Source: Aerophototrophica crusticola
GTDB lineage: Bacteria > Pseudomonadota > Alphaproteobacteria > Azospirillales > Azospirillaceae
DNA length: 64,000 nucleotides
NCBI GenBank assembly: GCA_001939945.1
Contig: MOEB01000004.1
Coordinates: 1 to 64,000 of the forward strand
Direction: 5' to 3'
The notes under the pieces were generated by a model. The model saw only the letters and a program-made list of their open reading frames with translations. It did no database searches and had not been told where the DNA came from. Positions 48,276 through 57,036 of this stretch are shown here, in pieces; the first letter of the stretch is position 1, and the number at the start of each line of letters is the position of its first letter. The position numbers and the translations under genes are program-made.

Positions 48276-49784
48276 ATGATCCCGACATTGACGACCGATA
48301 CCGAACCGGTGGAAGCCTTCGCCGACGCGGAGGGCGCTTACCAGCGCGTCCTGTCCCTTTACCAGACCGCCACCCAGTACCTGCGCGACCGGTTCCAGGC
48401 CTTCGCCAAGGGCGAGGCGATCCATGGCAGGGTCCGCGCCTGCTACCCCTTCGTACAAATCCGGGTGGATACGGAACCCCGCGTCGACGGTCGGCTGGCT
48501 TTCGGCTTCGTGGCCGGCCCCGGCACCTACCGCACCACCGTGACCCGGCCGGACCTGTTCGACCATTATTACCGGGAACAGCTCCGCCTGTTGGTGAAGA
48601 ACCACGGCGTCGCCATCGAGGTGGGCACCAGCCGCACCCCCATCCCCATCCAGTTCGCCTATCCCGAGGGCATGCATGTGGAGGGGGACCTGACGCCGGA
48701 GCGGCTGTACCAAATGCGGGAGGTGTTCGACCTGCCCGACCTGGCGCTGATGGACGACAGCATCGTCAACGGCACCTTCCAGCTGATGCAGGGGGAACCG
48801 TCCCCGCTGGCCCTGTTCACCGCCCCGCGGGTGGATTACAGCCTGCACCGGCTGAAGCACTATTGCGCGACCAAGCCGGACCATTTCCAGAACTACGTCC
48901 TGTTCACCAATTACCAGTTCTACATCGACGAGTTCGTGCGCAAGGGGCTGGAGATCATGCAGCCCAGCGACGACCCGGCGGTCCAGGCCTATCGCGACCA
49001 GTATGAGGCCTTCATCGAGCCGGGCGACCACATCACCTGGAACCAGGCCCTGCACCCCGGCCGCGCCCCGGAAGGGGCGAAGGTGGCGCGCCTGCCGCAG
49101 ATGCCCGCCTACCACCTGAAGCGCAAGGACGGGAACGGCATCACCATCGTCAACATCGGCGTGGGCCCGTCCAACGCCAAGACCATCAGCGACCACATCG
49201 CCGTGCTGCGGCCCCATGTCTGGCTGATGCTGGGCCACTGCGCCGGCCTGCGCGACACGCAGCGGCTGGGCGACTATGTGCTGGCCCACGGCTATGTGCG
49301 GGAGGACAAGGTGCTGGACGCCGACCTGCCCACCTGGGTCCCCGTCCCCGCCCTGGCGGAGGTGCAGGTGGCCCTGGAGAAGGCGGTGGAGCGGGTGACG
49401 GGCTTGGAGGGCTACGCCCTGAAGAGCCTGATGCGCACCGGCACGGTGGCCACCATCGACAACCGCAACTGGGAACTGCGCGACTACCGCGAGCCGGAAC
49501 GCCGCTTCAGCCAGTCCCGCGCCATCGCCCTGGACATGGAATCCGCCACGGTGGCGGCCAACGGCTTCCGCTTCCGGGTGCCCTACGGCACGCTGCTCTG
49601 CGTCTCCGACAAGCCCCTGCACGGGGAGATCAAGCTGCCCGGCATGGCCAACGCCTTCTACCGGGAACGGGTGGACCAGCACCTGGCCATCGGCATGCTG
49701 GCCATGGAGATCATGCGCGACTACGGCCTGGAGAAGCTGCACTCCCGCAAACTGCGCAGCTTTGACGAGGCGGCGTTCCAATGA
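48276..49784 (+). CDS. amn: AMP nucleosidase
   Basis: 502 residues, AGGAG five bases before the ATG. The N-terminal ~180-residue domain is specific to AMN; the C-terminal part is a nucleoside-phosphorylase fold: ITIVNIGVGPSNAKTISDHIAVLRP, LGHCAGLRDTQRLGDYVLA, ALDMESATVAANGFRF, TLLCVSDKPLHGE. Splits AMP into adenine and ribose-5-phosphate, setting adenylate levels. Regulation by the two direct repeats upstream is inferred. Confidence 0.95.
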   Translation: MIPTLTTDTEPVEAFADAEGAYQRVLSLYQTATQYLRDRFQAFAKGEAIHGRVRACYPFVQIRVDTEPRVDGRLAFGFVAGPGTYRTTVTRPDLFDHYYREQLRLLVKNHGVAIEVGTSRTPIPIQFAYPEGMHVEGDLTPERLYQMREVFDLPDLALMDDSIVNGTFQLMQGEPSPLALFTAPRVDYSLHRLKHYCATKPDHFQNYVLFTNYQFYIDEFVRKGLEIMQPSDDPAVQAYRDQYEAFIEPGDHITWNQALHPGRAPEGAKVARLPQMPAYHLKRKDGNGITIVNIGVGPSNAKTISDHIAVLRPHVWLMLGHCAGLRDTQRLGDYVLAHGYVREDKVLDADLPTWVPVPALAEVQVALEKAVERVTGLEGYALKSLMRTGTVATIDNRNWELRDYREPERRFSQSRAIALDMESATVAANGFRFRVPYGTLLCVSDKPLHGEIKLPGMANAFYRERVDQHLAIGMLAMEIMRDYGLEKLHSRKLRSFDEAAFQ

Positions 49785-49789
49785 TGTCG

Positions 49790-50028
49790 TAGGTCGGATT
49801 AGGCGCCGTGCGGCGCCGTAATCCGACACCGGCGGCCGCATGGCCGTCGGATTACGCGGCCGGGGCCGCTAGACCCGTTTTCCGTTGACCGGAAACGGGT
49901 CTAGCCTTTCGTGTTCCTCACACGCCGGCGCCGCATCCGCGGCTTGTACGCCCGCATGGGCGGGCGCGGCGGCAGTCGCCGCCGGAGCGTGTTTACGGTC
50001 TGCGTAAACACGCTCTACTCCGACCTAC
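49790..50028. repeat. Composite nested repeat (families A and B plus two hairpins)
   Basis: Opens with TAGGTCGGATTA and a first complete hairpin, then GTCGGATTACGCGGCC, and closes with TCCGACCTAC at 50019-50028. Between lie a hairpin at 49869-49904 (CTAGACCCG...CGGGTCTAG), an inverted family B unit (about 49920-49985), and a perfect 13-base stem GAGCGTGTTTACG / CGTAAACACGCTC at 49985-50015. Non-coding, between the convergent amn and CBS genes. Confidence 0.75.
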
Positions 50029-50036
50029 GGCACCCC

Positions 50037-50465
50037 TCACGAGTTGCTCGGCGCTTGGCTGATGTCGCTCTGGGCGGCGCCGGCCACGTCCTCGTCGTCG
50101 GATTTGGAGGCCACGTCGCCCAGGCTGACGACGCCTACCAGGCGCTTGTCCCGGCTCAGCACCGGCAGGCGCTTCACCGCCTTCTCGGCCATGACCTGGG
50201 CGGCCTCGGCCGTGTCCTGGTCCTCGAAGACATAGACAAGGTTGTCGGTCATGGCGTCGCTGACCTTGGCCTCCGCGGGGTTGGCGCCCTCGGCCACGCA
50301 GCGCACGGTGATGTCGCGGTCGGTCACCGTGCCAACCAGCTTGTCGTTCTCACCCACCGGGAGGAACCCGGTGTCCGCGTCGCGCATCTTCCGCGCGGCC
50401 TCCTGGAGCGTGGTGTTGGGCGACACCAGTTCCACGTCCTTGGTCATGATTTCACGGATCTGCAT
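50037..50465 (-). CDS. CBS-domain pair protein
   Basis: 142 residues from ATG 50465 with GGGAGAAC upstream. Two CBS motifs: IREIMTKDVELVSPNTTLQEAARKMRDADTGFLPV...GTVTDRDITVR (about 1-60) and VSDAMTDNLVYVFEDQDTAEAAQVMAEKAVKRLPVLSRDKRLVGVVSLGDVA (about 68-122), with an acidic tail. Binds adenine nucleotides in known relatives. Common in alphaproteobacterial stress regulons, which fits the promoter motif upstream. Partner unknown. Confidence 0.9.
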   Translation of the reverse strand: MQIREIMTKDVELVSPNTTLQEAARKMRDADTGFLPVGENDKLVGTVTDRDITVRCVAEGANPAEAKVSDAMTDNLVYVFEDQDTAEAAQVMAEKAVKRLPVLSRDKRLVGVVSLGDVASKSDDEDVAGAAQSDISQAPSNS

Positions 50466-50513
50466 GGGTGTTCTCCCTGTGGCCGGCCCGGTCGCGGGCC
50501 TGTGCGCCACCCC

Positions 50514-50538
50514 AACCGTGGCCGGGGCAGGGGGTTCC
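50514..50538 (-). promoter_or_regulatory. EcfG-like promoter of the CBS gene (GGAAC-N16-GGTT)
   Basis: On the minus strand GGAAC (50538-50534) and GGTT (50517-50514) are 16 bases apart, one mismatch from GGAAC-N16/17-CGTT. It lies about 50 bases upstream of the CBS-protein ATG. Confidence 0.45.
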
Positions 50539-50613
50539 GCCGCGGGAAAAGCAAGGGGCGGCCAGGAATTCCCGGCCGCCCCGCCAAATTGCCGATCCCC
50601 TGCCGGGATCGGT

Positions 50614-50931
50614 TCAGACCACACCCAGCTGTTGCTTTGCTTCCGCGACGACACCTTCAGAATCGGCGAAGACGTATCCCTTCTCCAGCAGCCGCTTGGT
50701 GTAATAGCTATTGTAGAGGAATGCCCAGACGATCATGGCAATGAAGGACCCAATGCCAAACGTCAGGGCCCCAAGAATAACGATGATGACGAACGCCCCG
50801 ATGAATGTCAGGAAATCTCCGCGAAAAAGAGCCGGAAAGAACCCGAAAAAGAAAGTCGTCCAGGAGAAACCATAGAAACCACGCTTAATGATGCCGCTAC
50901 CAGCGTGTTTCATCATAACGGTTTTGGCCAT
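50614..50931 (-). CDS. DUF2628/HrgC-like membrane protein
   Basis: 105 residues from ATG 50931, with GGGG five bases upstream; a GTG four codons earlier is possible. [34 protein letters not shown] is characteristic of this small membrane protein family, followed by two helices ([39 protein letters not shown]) and a cytosolic tail. Function unknown. Its DNA is clearly poorer in GC than the neighbours, so it may have been acquired recently. Confidence 0.75.
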   Translation of the reverse strand: MAKTVMMKHAGSGIIKRGFYGFSWTTFFFGFFPALFRGDFLTFIGAFVIIVILGALTFGIGSFIAMIVWAFLYNSYYTKRLLEKGYVFADSEGVVAEAKQQLGVV

Positions 50932-51254
50932 ATCGTCCCCCACTTAAGCATTTAGCCGTGCTGAAATTGATAATACCACTTCCGAGATAAGGCAATAGGG
51001 GTATTAAGGTTTCCCGTGCCCGTGCCTCTGCCACAGGGCGGCCTACGGCACGGCCCGACGCTCTGGGGCGGGACTGGAAATGCCGGGAATTGACGATGCT
51101 GCGGCCCCGGCAGGGCGTGTGCGCACCCATGCTGACGGCACCTAACCTTACGCTTACGTCACCTCGCCATTGACGCGTGCATCCCGCCCCTGTCACTTTC
51201 GCGCCAACCGACGATGGGGCGGCGGAGACCGCCCGGCAGGGAGCCCCCAGGACC

Positions 51255-52733
51255 ATGGCCGAGACTGAGACCCGCACCCCCGACCCCGCAAGCAAGCCGG
51301 AGCCGGTTCCGCCCCCGCGGCTGTTCGAGACCCAGCACACCGGCGTGTTCAACGGGACGGAGGTGGATTACCGCGCCGTCGCCGGGGAGCAGCACCTGCT
51401 GGACGAGAAGGGCAAGCCCCGCGCCGCCATCTTCTCCGTCGCCTACCTGATGGACGGGGTGGACGACCCGGCCCGCCGGCCCGTCACCTTCCTGTTCAAC
51501 GGCGGCCCCGGGTCCGCCAGCCTGTGGCTGCACATGGGCAACATGGGGCCGAAGCGGGTGGCCGTGCCCAGCGACGCCACCTCCGCCGGCGCCCCGCCCT
51601 ATGCCGTGGTGGACAACCCGCTCTGCCCCCTGGACGTCACCGACCTGGTCTTCATCGACCCGGTGGGCACCGGCTACAGCCGCGCCGTGGGCGAGGGGAA
51701 GGAGGAGGATTTCTGGGGCATGGACCAGGACGGCGAGTCCGTGGCCCAGTTCATCCGGGACTGGCTGACCAAGCACCGCCGCTGGGCCTCCCCGAAATAT
51801 GTGGGCGGGGAGAGCTATGGCACCACCCGCGCCGTCATCGTGGCGGACAAAGTGAACGGCAATTTCCGCGGCGTGACGCTGAACGGCCTGCTGCTGGTCT
51901 CCACCATCCTGGATTTCCACACCGCCCGCTTCAACAGGGGCAACGTGCTGCCGGAAGTGGCCTTCCTGCCCACCTACGCGGCCACCGCCCTCTACCATGG
52001 CAAGATCAAGCCGGCCCCGCGGGATGCCGCTTCCTTCCTGCGCCGGGTGCGGGATTTCGCGCTGACCGACTATGCCACCGCCTTGCTGATGGGCCAGCGC
52101 CTGCCGGTGAAGAGGCGCAGGCAGGTGGCCCAGGACTTGGCCCGCTACACCGGCCTGTCGCCGGAATACCTGGAGCGGGTGCGGCTGCGGCTGGAGCCCG
52201 CGCGGGTGCGCAAGGAGATGCTGCGGGACCGCGGCCTGACCTTCGGCCGGTTCGACACCCGCTACACCGGACGCGACCTGGACGACGTGGGCGCGGAGCC
52301 GGAGAACGACGCCTCCGCCTATGCCATCGACGGGGCCTATGTGGCCGCGGTGATGGACCACCTGACCCGCACCCTGAAGGTGGAGATGGACCAGACCTAC
52401 CACGTCATCCGGCGGGAGGCCTTGGAGAAGTGGGATTGGCTGGGCAAGCGCCCGCCCGGCACCTTCAATTGGCCCACCGCCCCCAACGTGGCCCCCACCC
52501 TGGCCCGCATGCTGCGGGAACAGCCGGGGCTGCGGGTGCTGGTCGCCAACGGCATCTATGACCTGGCGACACCCTTCTTCGCGGTGGAGAACACGCTCGC
52601 CACCAACGACATCCCCGCCGACCGGGTGGAGATGACCTATTACGAGGCCGGGCACATGATGTATGTGCACGAGCCCTCGCTGGAGGCGCTGAACGCCGAC
52701 ATCCGCCGTTTCGTGGCGCCGTGGATTTCGTAG
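51255..52733 (+). CDS. S10-family serine carboxypeptidase-like protein
   Basis: 492 residues from ATG 51255. Family motifs: FLFNGGPGSASLWLH (oxyanion hole), FIDPVGTGYSRA, the nucleophile GGESYGTTRA, an Asp in NGIYDLATPF, and a His in EAGHMMYVHE, so the catalytic triad is complete. No signal peptide at this start, which is unusual for S10 enzymes. The TAG stop is the first codon of the adjoining repeat, and the last residues read RRFVAPWIS. Confidence 0.88.
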   Translation: MAETETRTPDPASKPEPVPPPRLFETQHTGVFNGTEVDYRAVAGEQHLLDEKGKPRAAIFSVAYLMDGVDDPARRPVTFLFNGGPGSASLWLHMGNMGPKRVAVPSDATSAGAPPYAVVDNPLCPLDVTDLVFIDPVGTGYSRAVGEGKEEDFWGMDQDGESVAQFIRDWLTKHRRWASPKYVGGESYGTTRAVIVADKVNGNFRGVTLNGLLLVSTILDFHTARFNRGNVLPEVAFLPTYAATALYHGKIKPAPRDAASFLRRVRDFALTDYATALLMGQRLPVKRRRQVAQDLARYTGLSPEYLERVRLRLEPARVRKEMLRDRGLTFGRFDTRYTGRDLDDVGAEPENDASAYAIDGAYVAAVMDHLTRTLKVEMDQTYHVIRREALEKWDWLGKRPPGTFNWPTAPNVAPTLARMLREQPGLRVLVANGIYDLATPFFAVENTLATNDIPADRVEMTYYEAGHMMYVHEPSLEALNADIRRFVAPWIS

Positions 52734-52805
52734 GTCGGATTAGCGAAGCGTAATCCGACAGCCGGGGCCTCGGATTACGGCGCTGACGCGCCTAATCCGA
52801 CCTAC
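52731..52805. repeat. Family A double hairpin supplying both stop codons
   Basis: TAGGTCGGATTAGCGAAGCG TAATCCGA forms the first hairpin and TCGGATTA...TAATCCGACCTAC the second. TAG at 52731-52733 ends the plus-strand peptidase gene and CTA at 52802-52804 (TAG on the minus strand) ends the convergent gene. The element fills the entire gap. Confidence 0.88.
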
Positions 52806-53194
52806 TTCGACATCAGCCGCTGCGCCAGGGCGCGGACGTAGCGGCTGTCCTCCGCCGTGAACTCCCCGGCGGTCAGGTCGGCGCGCAGGTCGCGCAGCTC
52901 CTGCCGCGTGTCGTCGGACAGGGGCATGTCCAGCAGCCGGTCGATCAGGGCGGCGTCCTGCTCCTCCCCCGCGCTGAAGGCGGCGGGGTGGGGGGAGCGT
53001 TCCTCCGGCTCGTCCCCGTCCAGGCCGGTGGCCGGGGCCGCGCCGGGCGGCGGGACCAACAGGCTGTCCCAGCCCACCCCGGCCTCTTCCAGGCGGGCAT
53101 GGATGGTGCGTGCCGCCGCCAGGGCGGTGGCGTCGTCCGGGTCGCCCAGCGTCTCCAGCATCCGGATGAAGCTGTCACGGTCCAGGAACGGCAT
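52802..53194 (-). CDS. Hypothetical acidic protein
   Basis: 130 residues. N-terminal helix MPFLDRDSFIRMLETLGDPDDATALAAARTIHARLEEAG condensed over residues 1-39, a Pro/Glu-rich middle (PPPGAAPATGLDGDEPEERS), and a C-terminal helical part DRLLDMPLSDDTRQELRDLRADL...RALAQRLM. Cytosolic, acidic. Not recognised. The stop codon is donated by the neighbouring repeat. Confidence 0.65.
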   Translation of the reverse strand: MPFLDRDSFIRMLETLGDPDDATALAAARTIHARLEEAGVGWDSLLVPPPGAAPATGLDGDEPEERSPHPAAFSAGEEQDAALIDRLLDMPLSDDTRQELRDLRADLTAGEFTAEDSRYVRALAQRLMSK

Positions 53195-53344
53195 CGTCTC
53201 CCCCTTTTGCCCCGATCTTTTGCCTTAGGTGGGGAGGGTTGGCCTGCCGTCAACCGTCGGCTGCCGCCTTTCCTGTCCCCGCCCGCTTGGCGGGGTGCTA
53301 TCATCCGTCCCCGTCCCCCGAACCGGAAGCCGAACAAGAAAGCC

Positions 53345-53836
53345 ATGCCGTCCTTCGACATCGTCTCCAAGACCGACACCGCCGAGGTCACCAACGCCGT
53401 TCTGGGCGTGATGCGGGAAGTGGAGAACCGCTTCGACTTCAAGGGCTCCAAGAGCACCATGGAGCACAAGGAGAAGGAGGGGGAGATCCTGATCCAGACC
53501 GAGGACCACACCAAGCTGGCCCAGCTGACCGAGATGCTGAAGGCCTATTTCGTCCGCCGCAAGCTGGACCCCGGCGCCCTGGACTGGGGCAAGGCGGAGA
53601 ACGCGGCCGGCGGCACCCTGCGCCAGGTGATCAAGGTCAAGCAGGGCATCGAGCAGGAACTGGCCAAGAAGATCGTCAAGGCCATCAAGGACAACAAGAT
53701 GAAGGTCCAGGCCGCCATCCAGGGCGACGAGCTGCGCATCACCGGCAAGAAGCGCGACGACCTGCAAGAGGCCATCGCCCTTGTGAAGGGCCTGAAGATC
53801 GAGCAGCCGCTGCAGTACGTGAACTTCCGGGACTGA
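53345..53836 (+). CDS. yajQ: YajQ-family nucleotide-binding protein
   Basis: 163 residues, the standard length. MPSFDIVSKTDTAEVTNAV, RFDFKGSKSTMEHK, DHTKLAQLTEMLKAYFVRRK, KQGIEQELAKKIVKAIKDNKMKVQAAIQGDELRITGKKRDDLQEAIAL (residues ~102-150) are diagnostic. YajQ proteins bind nucleotides including c-di-GMP and have been linked to transcription factors. Stands alone. Confidence 0.96.
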   Translation: MPSFDIVSKTDTAEVTNAVLGVMREVENRFDFKGSKSTMEHKEKEGEILIQTEDHTKLAQLTEMLKAYFVRRKLDPGALDWGKAENAAGGTLRQVIKVKQGIEQELAKKIVKAIKDNKMKVQAAIQGDELRITGKKRDDLQEAIALVKGLKIEQPLQYVNFRD

Positions 53837-53865
53837 CGGCCGTGGTCTAGGGCGCGGGGCCGTAA

Positions 53866-53966
53866 GCACGCACGGACACGCACAAGAAGAAGGCTGCCTG
53901 CGGCGAAGCCACATCAATTCTCTTGTGAATGTTCGTGCGCGCCTGGTGCGTGTCCGCGAATGTTCC
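53866..53966. repeat. CACGGACACGCAC long hairpin (family C)
   Basis: Left arm GCACGCACGGACACGCAC from 53866 and right arm GTGCGTGTCCGCGAATG ending near 53963 are imperfect reverse complements. The centre has AGAAGAAGGCTGCCTGCGGCG and TCTTGTG, both shared with the copy at 27380. Confidence 0.68.
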
Positions 53967-53986
53967 CTGGCACTCCCCGGGAAATC

Positions 53987-55306
53987 TCACCCCTCCGCCA
54001 AAACCCGCCCCGTCGCCTGCTCGATGGCCCGGCGCAGGCGGGCGGGGTGGACCGGCTTGTGCACCACGGTGATGTTGGCGGCCTTGGCCAGGGCCAGCGT
54101 GTCCGGGTGGGTGTCGCCGGTCAGCATCAGGGCGGGCAGGGCGGTGCCGTACCGGTGGCGCAGGGCGGCCACCAGTTGGGGGCCGGTCAGCCCCTTGGAC
54201 AGGCGGTAGTCGGTCACCACCAGGCCCGGCGCCCGGTCGCCCAGACTCTCCAGCAACTCCGCCGTGCCGCCGCCCAGGGCCGCATCGCAGCCCCAGCCCC
54301 CCACCATGGATTCCAGGGCGGCCAGTTGCAGCCGGTCATCCTCCGCCAGGGCCACCAGCAGGCGGGCATCCCCGGTCGCGGGCTCGGGGGCGGCAGGTTC
54401 CGGACCTGCCGCGGGCACCACGCCGTCCAGCGCCAACCCCACGAAGAAACAGGCCCCCCGCCCGGGCACGGTGCGCACACCGGTGGCATGGCCCAGCAGG
54501 TCGCCCGTGCGACGGACGATGGCAAGCCCCAGGCCCAGGCCGCCCTTGCGGTCCTTGCCCCGGTCATCCCCGCGGATGAAGGGCTGGAAGACGGCGTCCT
54601 GCCGCTCCGCCGGGATGCCCGGCCCCTGGTCCAGGACCTGCGCCTCCACCACGGCCCCGCGCCGCCGCGCACCCACCAGCACCTTGTCCCCGGTGCCGAA
54701 GCGGATGGCGTTGTCCAGCAGCGGGCGCAACATCTTTTCCAGCAGCACCGGGTCACTGCGCACGGCGGCCCTGGTCGCCACCAGCCGCAGGGTGATGCCC
54801 TTGGCCGCGGCCTGGGGCGTGAACTCCTCCACCAGCCGGGACAGCAGGGGGCCCAGGGGGACGGCGCCGAGCGAGACCTTGGCCGTGCCGGCTTCCAGCG
54901 TCGCCAGGTCCAGCAGCGCGTTGACCTGCCCCGCGCCGGCCTCCAGTGCCTCTTCCAGCCGCTGGGCGAGTTCCAGGTCCTTCGGCGCGGACAGCCGGCC
55001 TTCCAGCAGGTGCAGGAACAGCCGCATGGCCTGGAAGGGCTGGCGCAGATCGTGGCTGGCGGCTGCCAGCAGCCGGAAGGTCTGTTGCCCCGCCGGGTCG
55101 GGCGTGGCGGGCGGCGGCGGCAGGTCCCGCGCCTTGGCTTCCGCCGCGGCCAGGGCGGCCCGCAGGCTGGCGGCCTCCGCCCGTGCCGCCTGCAATGCCT
55201 GGCGGTCGGCGTCCCCCTGCCGGCGCGCCGCTTCCAGGGCCGCCTCGGTCTCGGCAAGCGTTTCCGCCGGGGCGGCACCGATCAGGTTGCGCAGCAGGTT
55301 GCGCAC
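53987..55306 (-). CDS. Cytosolic histidine kinase with C-terminal receiver domain
   Basis: 439 residues from GTG 55306; a GTG at 55369 is possible. N-terminal coiled coil (AETLAETEAALEAARRQGDADR...), HisKA with the box ASHDLRQPFQAMRLFLHLL, HATPase_c with DNAIRFG, DQGPGIP and GLGLGLAIVRRTGDLLGH, then a receiver (LLVALAEDDRLQLAALESMVGGWG, phospho-Asp in LVVTDYRL, Lys in VVHKPVHP). SHDLRQPFQ kinases of this type usually respond to cytosolic or soluble signals. No membrane domain. Confidence 0.86.
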   Translation of the reverse strand: MRNLLRNLIGAAPAETLAETEAALEAARRQGDADRQALQAARAEAASLRAALAAAEAKARDLPPPPATPDPAGQQTFRLLAAASHDLRQPFQAMRLFLHLLEGRLSAPKDLELAQRLEEALEAGAGQVNALLDLATLEAGTAKVSLGAVPLGPLLSRLVEEFTPQAAAKGITLRLVATRAAVRSDPVLLEKMLRPLLDNAIRFGTGDKVLVGARRRGAVVEAQVLDQGPGIPAERQDAVFQPFIRGDDRGKDRKGGLGLGLAIVRRTGDLLGHATGVRTVPGRGACFFVGLALDGVVPAAGPEPAAPEPATGDARLLVALAEDDRLQLAALESMVGGWGCDAALGGGTAELLESLGDRAPGLVVTDYRLSKGLTGPQLVAALRHRYGTALPALMLTGDTHPDTLALAKAANITVVHKPVHPARLRRAIEQATGRVLAEG

Positions 55307-55475
55307 GGGGGTCTGTCCTCGGGATGTTGGGCAACGAAGGGCGGGCGGGCCGGGACGGCCCCCGGGCACCGCCGCAGATTAAGCCATGGTCCCGGCAGGG
55401 TTGGAAAGCCGTGCTTTCGGTGCACGCGACATCGCGTCGCCCTGCCCATCCGTGCGGCCCGGGGTTGTCTTCCGC

Positions 55476-56276
55476 CTAGGTCTGTGGCTTGGCCGGGGCA
55501 TCGCCGGTGCAGAGGAACCGGCGCTCCGCCCCTTCCAGCACCAGGCAGGTCAGGCGGCCGGTGGCATAGGCGCCGGTGTCGATGCCGATTCGGTTGTGGC
55601 GGATGTCCGGCGCCTCGGTGATCGTGTGCCCGTGGACGACCACCGCGCCATGGTCGGCGGTGCTGGACAGGAACGGCTCCCGGATCCACAGCAGGTCCTG
55701 CTCCTCCTGCCGGTCCAGGGGCACGCCCGGGCGGATGCCGGCATGGGCGAAGACATAGTCGCCCACCTTCAGCCGGCCGCGCAGGGCGCGCAGGAAGGCC
55801 AGGTGCAGGGGGGGCAACTGCGCCGCCAGGGCATCCCGCGCCACCTCCAGCCACTCGTCATGGCTCAAGGACGGGTGGCGGTAGACCTCATAGCTCGCCA
55901 GGGTCGTCTGCCCGCCGAAGCGCAGCCAGTCATTGCCCACCGCCGGGTCCGCCAGGAAGGCCAGCATGGCCTCCTCATGGTTGCCCTTCAGGAAGATGGC
56001 ACCGAAGCCCGGGGGCGGGTGGCCGGCCAGCAGGTCCAGCACGCCCCGGCTGTCCGGCCCCCGGTCCACATAGTCGCCCAGGAAGACCAGCGTGTGGTGC
56101 AGCCCGGGCGGCGCCGTGGCGGCATCGGCGCGGATGCTGTCCAGCATCTGCGCGGCCAGGTCCACGCGTCCGTGGATGTCGCCGACGACATACAGGCGCT
56201 GTCCCGCCGGTACCCGGGCCTGGCGCGGGGCGGCGGGCCTGGCGGCCGGGCGGGGGCGGAATCGGAGCAACGGCAA
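55476..56276 (-). CDS. PPP-family metallophosphatase
   Basis: 266 residues. Signature motifs of PPP phosphatases: VVGDIHGRVDLA (GDxHG), FLGDYVDRGPDSRGVL (GDxVDRG), FLKGNHEEAML (GNHE), and FAHAGIRPG, VVVHGHTI. Likely a Ser/Thr-protein or diadenosine-tetraphosphate phosphatase (ApaH-like). The start is uncertain: the listed TTG has no clear ribosome site, and the core begins around residue 27. Confidence 0.88.
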   Translation of the reverse strand: MPLLRFRPRPAARPAAPRQARVPAGQRLYVVGDIHGRVDLAAQMLDSIRADAATAPPGLHHTLVFLGDYVDRGPDSRGVLDLLAGHPPPGFGAIFLKGNHEEAMLAFLADPAVGNDWLRFGGQTTLASYEVYRHPSLSHDEWLEVARDALAAQLPPLHLAFLRALRGRLKVGDYVFAHAGIRPGVPLDRQEEQDLLWIREPFLSSTADHGAVVVHGHTITEAPDIRHNRIGIDTGAYATGRLTCLVLEGAERRFLCTGDAPAKPQT

Positions 56277-56319
56277 TCGGGTCCGTGGGCGGTCTGTCTC
56301 GGGTCCTCAAACACTAGAG

Positions 56320-57036
56320 TTAATGGGTTGGCGGCAACGAATCCAGGATGGGCGCGAGGGATTGCAGGGGTACCACCACCTCCCGCCGCCCCAGGGCCGG
56401 CCAGTGATAGGGCTCGGGCTCCGACGGCGTCACCACATGGAAGGACAGGCGCAGCAACGACCCGGCGCGGAGCTGGGGCAGCAGCCGCGCCATGGCCTCG
56501 CAGGCCACGCCCAGGCGGCGGCTTTCCTTGATGCGGGCGAAGCGGGCCAGCATCTCCGCCGCCGCCGGCTCCCCGGCCGCCACCTGGCCGGCTGCGATCT
56601 CCGTCAGGAAGGCGGCGAAGCCCGGCTCGCCGAGGTTGGCGCGTTGGCCGGCATCCACCGCGTCGGCCAGGTCGTTGAGCTGCTTGGGCGTGTAGAAGGC
56701 CTGCACCGGCCCGTCATCCACCCGCATCAGCACCGGCCGGGACAGGTCGATGGCCCGATCGAAGCCCACATGCAGGCTGGTGCACTGGGCGTCGCGGCGC
56801 AGGCTGACGGTCACCCGCTCCCGCCCGCCGCGGTTGTCGCCATAGGCGGGCGTGGCGGTGATGGTGCAGAACCCGTCCGGGCCCTTGCGGGGGCAGACGG
56901 CGCTCCAGTCGGGGCCGGGCTTCTCCGCCGCCTCCGGCGCCTGGGGCGGGGCCGACCGGGCCGGGGCGGCCCCCAGCAGCAGCGCGGTGGCAAGGCAGGC
57001 GGCAAGGGCGGCGGGACGGAAGGGCAGGGGGGCCAT
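56320..57036 (-). CDS. Exported hypothetical protein
   Basis: 238 residues with a signal peptide ending PARSAPP. Mature part has CPRKGPDGFCTITATPAYGDNRGGRERVTVSLRRDAQCTSLHVGFDRAIDLSRPVLMRVDDGP (residues ~48-110): a beta-rich domain with three or four Cys that loosely resembles IalB-type proteins. The second half is helical (LNDLADAVDAGQRANL...). Family not certain. Next to the phosphatase gene on the same strand. Confidence 0.6.
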   Translation of the reverse strand: MAPLPFRPAALAACLATALLLGAAPARSAPPQAPEAAEKPGPDWSAVCPRKGPDGFCTITATPAYGDNRGGRERVTVSLRRDAQCTSLHVGFDRAIDLSRPVLMRVDDGPVQAFYTPKQLNDLADAVDAGQRANLGEPGFAAFLTEIAAGQVAAGEPAAAEMLARFARIKESRRLGVACEAMARLLPQLRAGSLLRLSFHVVTPSEPEPYHWPALGRREVVVPLQSLAPILDSLPPTH

